This document shows, one piece after another, positions 30,310-32,671 of a stretch of 32,671 nucleotides of DNA. Below the pieces are notes generated by a model. That model was not told where the DNA came from and did no database searches. It was given only the letters and a program-made list of their open reading frames with translations. This DNA is from CAZPWQ01 sp964590495 (lineage in GTDB: Bacteria > Bacteroidota > Rhodothermia > Balneolales > Balneolaceae): the NCBI GenBank assembly GCA_964590495.1, contig CAZPWQ010000026.1:1-32671 (forward strand), read 5' to 3'. The number at the start of each line of letters is the position of its first letter. Position 1 is the stretch's first letter. The position numbers were made by a program, and so were the translations under genes.

Positions 30310-32671
30310 ATGAATTTTGATAAATTTACTCTAAAAGCACAGGAAGCTATTCAGGCCGCAGTTGAAATAGCTTCCGGCAATAATCATCAGGCGGTTGATC
30401 CGGCTCATATTCTGCTGGCCCTGTTAAGTGACAGCGATAATGTCGTTAATACCATCCTGAATAAAATAGGCATTCGTTTACCGCAGTTGAAAACCGAGCT
30501 TGAACAGCGGATCGATAAGTTACCCGTGGTAAAAGGAGCTTCGGTGTCGGGGCAGTATCTGTCGAATGATTCCAAAGAACTGTTTGATAAGGCCCGGCAA
30601 TCGGCAGACGATCTGGGAGATGAATATATCAGTTCCGAGCACGTGCTTATCGGCATGCTTGATTCCAAAAATGAAGCCGGAAGCCTGCTGAAACAGCAGG
30701 GGGTTAAAAAGGATGACGTACTCAAAGTACTGCAGGATGTCCGCGGATCCCAAAAAGTGGATGATCCCAATGCGGAAAGCCGGTATAATTCGCTAAAAAA
30801 ATATGGCCGTGACCTTAACGAACTGGCTGAAAAAAACAAGCTCGATCCGGTTATTGGTCGCGATCATGAAATTCGCCGGATTATGCAGATTATCTCGCGC
30901 CGCACTAAAAACAACCCTGTGTTGATTGGGGAACCCGGAGTCGGTAAAACGGCTATCGCAGAAGGACTCGCCCTCAGGATCAACCGAGGAGACGTGCCCG
31001 AAAGCCTGAAGTCCAAACGTCTTGTTGCCCTCGATATGGGGGCGCTTGTAGCCGGAACAAAATTCCGCGGTGAATTTGAGGAACGGCTTAAAGCCGTCGT
31101 TAAAGAAGTAATTGACTCCGACGGAGAAATCATCCTCTTTATCGATGAAATTCATACACTGGTCGGGGGTGGTGCGGCTGAAGGTTCTCTGGATGCCGCC
31201 AATATCCTGAAGCCTTCTCTTGCGCGGGGTGAACTGCACGCCATCGGAGCTACAACCCTCGACGAATACCGGAAACATATTGAAAAGGACCGGGCCCTGG
31301 AACGCAGAATGCAGAAGGTGCTTATCAACGAGCCCTCGGTTGAAGATACGGTCTCGATCCTGCGCGGGCTCCAGGAGCGATATGAGCTGCACCACGGTGT
31401 AAAAATAAGAGACGAAGCCCTTGTAGCTGCCGCGGAACTGTCTCATCGTTACATTAGTGAACGTTTTCTGCCGGATAAAGCGATCGACCTTATCGACGAA
31501 GCTGCATCACGCCTGCGGCTGGAGATAGACTCCATGCCCGAAGAGCTCGATCAGATCGAGCGGCAGATACGACAGCTTGAAATTGAGCGGGAAGGCCTGA
31601 AGCGGGATCAGAATGAAGAAAAAATAAAAGGCATTGAAAAAGAGCTTGCCGATCTTGAGGAGCAACGCTCATCAATGCGCAACCAGTGGGACACGGAGCG
31701 TGACCTGATCAAAAAAACGCGCGATCTCAAACAAGCTGTTGAAACGGCCCGCAATCAGGCTGAAAAGGCTGAGCGGGAAGGCAACTACGAAAAGGTAGCG
31801 GAGCTTCGCTACGGGACTATCAACCAGCTTGAAAAGGATCTGGAGGATACAAAAGAGCAGATCGATGAGGTTCAGGAAGGCAGGGCCATGCTCAAGGAAG
31901 AAGTGGAATATGAAGATATTGCCGATATCGTTTCCCGATGGACCGGAATTCCGGTACGCAAGATGCTGCAAAGTGAACGCCAGAAATTAATTCATCTTGA
32001 AGAAGAGCTGCACAAGCGTATTGTCGGACAGGATCCGGCCATTGAAACAGTCTCCAATGCCGTACGGCGTTCCCGTGCAGGCCTCCAGGATGAACAACGT
32101 CCGATCGGCTCCTTTTTCTTTCTCGGTTCCACGGGTGTCGGTAAAACTGAACTTGCACGCTCACTGGCTGATTTCCTCTTTAATGACGAAGATGCCATTG
32201 TACGGATAGACATGAGCGAATATATGGAACGTCACAGCGTCAGCCGCTTGGTCGGTGCCCCTCCGGGTTATGTGGGATATGATGAAGGCGGTCAGCTTAC
32301 AGAAGCAGTTCGCCGCAAGCCCTATTCGGTTATTCTCCTCGATGAAATAGAAAAGGCGCATGCCGATGTATTCAACATGCTGCTTCAGGTGTTGGATGAA
32401 GGACGTCTGACTGACAACAAAGGTGTAACCGTCGACTTTACCAATACCATTATCATAATGACCAGCAATATCGGATCGCACCTGATCCAGGATAAGATCG
32501 AGGAAACCGGCGGTGAGTTTACGGAGGAAGTATATAGCAAACTTCAGGATCAGCTGATAGATCAGCTGAAAAAATCAATTCGTCCCGAATTTCTGAACCG
32601 GGTCGACGATATCATTGTCTTTCATCCGCTCACCAAAGAGCATATCCGTGAAATTGTGGATATTCAGCTCA
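30310..32671 (+). CDS. clpB: ATP-dependent disaggregase ClpB (5' part, cut by window end)
   Basis: The first 787 residues of an expected 860-880 run off the right edge with no stop. It resolubilises protein aggregates together with DnaK and DnaJ. In order: an N-terminal repeat domain (about 1-145, MNFDKFTLKAQEAIQ); nucleotide domain 1 with Walker A GEPGVGKT (Lys213) and Walker B FIDE (Asp279/Glu280); a coiled-coil M domain (about 410-530), the ClpB hallmark; and nucleotide domain 2 with Walker A GSTGVGKT (Lys612), where Ser607 replaces the usual Pro. VGAPPGYVGYDEGGQLTEAVRR forms the pore-loop region. No CDS overlaps it credibly; antisense frames at 30405-32481 are shadows. Confidence 0.96.
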   Translation, partial: MNFDKFTLKAQEAIQAAVEIASGNNHQAVDPAHILLALLSDSDNVVNTILNKIGIRLPQLKTELEQRIDKLPVVKGASVSGQYLSNDSKELFDKARQSADDLGDEYISSEHVLIGMLDSKNEAGSLLKQQGVKKDDVLKVLQDVRGSQKVDDPNAESRYNSLKKYGRDLNELAEKNKLDPVIGRDHEIRRIMQIISRRTKNNPVLIGEPGVGKTAIAEGLALRINRGDVPESLKSKRLVALDMGALVAGTKFRGEFEERLKAVVKEVIDSDGEIILFIDEIHTLVGGGAAEGSLDAANILKPSLARGELHAIGATTLDEYRKHIEKDRALERRMQKVLINEPSVEDTVSILRGLQERYELHHGVKIRDEALVAAAELSHRYISERFLPDKAIDLIDEAASRLRLEIDSMPEELDQIERQIRQLEIEREGLKRDQNEEKIKGIEKELADLEEQRSSMRNQWDTERDLIKKTRDLKQAVETARNQAEKAEREGNYEKVAELRYGTINQLEKDLEDTKEQIDEVQEGRAMLKEEVEYEDIADIVSRWTGIPVRKMLQSERQKLIHLEEELHKRIVGQDPAIETVSNAVRRSRAGLQDEQRPIGSFFFLGSTGVGKTELARSLADFLFNDEDAIVRIDMSEYMERHSVSRLVGAPPGYVGYDEGGQLTEAVRRKPYSVILLDEIEKAHADVFNMLLQVLDEGRLTDNKGVTVDFTNTIIIMTSNIGSHLIQDKIEETGGEFTEEVYSKLQDQLIDQLKKSIRPEFLNRVDDIIVFHPLTKEHIREIVDIQL

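Overview
The window looks like a chromosomal segment from a member of the Bacteroidota/Balneolota side of the FCB group, and a Balneolaceae-like marine or saline bacterium is my best guess. The reasons are moderate-to-low GC, separate secD and secF, a class II DAHP synthase, an S1/P1 nuclease, a WG-repeat lipoprotein, and small GIY-YIG nuclease genes next to tRNA genes. This placement is inference. A 100-N assembly gap (8515-8614) sits inside a tandem repeat, so the sequence is a scaffold.

Layout. Bases 1-830 are a tRNA-Pro(GGG) locus on the minus strand with a GIY-YIG gene, two hairpin-bearing tRNA-like fragments and two terminators; the extreme left edge carries repeats resembling an IS21-type end. 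Bases 866-5297 hold minus-strand housekeeping genes: methylmalonyl-CoA epimerase, serA, engB and purF, with engB starting inside the purF stop. Bases 5812-8199 encode a three-PAS, DesK/NarL-type hybrid sensor kinase with a C-terminal receiver. Bases 8198-9318 are a repeat-dense non-coding zone: a MITE-like element, a palindrome doublet, a tandem array of defective tRNA-Gly copies interrupted by the gap, the intact tRNA-Gly(GCC), a second GIY-YIG gene, and a 33-nt 'mini-tRNA-Gly'. Bases 9319-12194 (minus) are purA followed by a RuBisCO-like protein and a cupin, a pair that suggests methylthio-sugar salvage. Bases 12261-16443 (minus) carry a STAS protein, secF, secD, a secreted hypothetical protein and a small membrane protein. 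uvrA fills 16710-19556. From 20010 onward most genes are on the plus strand: WG-repeat lipoprotein, class II DAHP synthase, Hsp20, HtrA/Deg protease, a DnaJ/CbpA-type co-chaperone, S1/P1 nuclease, an AbrB/PIN toxin-antitoxin pair and the start of clpB, which is cut by the window end. A dienelactone-hydrolase-like enzyme, a DUF2784-like membrane protein and a macrodomain protein are on the minus strand among them.

The main discovery candidate is the tRNA/GIY-YIG system. Two unrelated tRNA loci (Pro and Gly) each have a short GIY-YIG nuclease gene next to an intact tRNA, plus partial duplicates of that tRNA. In most of the duplicates one arm is replaced by a compact CCCGA...TCGGG hairpin: the anticodon arm in the Pro-type copies, the T arm in the Gly-type copies. 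One Gly duplicate has instead been reduced to acceptor stem plus D arm. Two further non-coding families were found: a 150-190 bp inverted-repeat element (three copies) and a paired TTCAAGCG-type palindrome doublet (two copies). Several of these repeats abut or supply stop codons of neighbouring genes.
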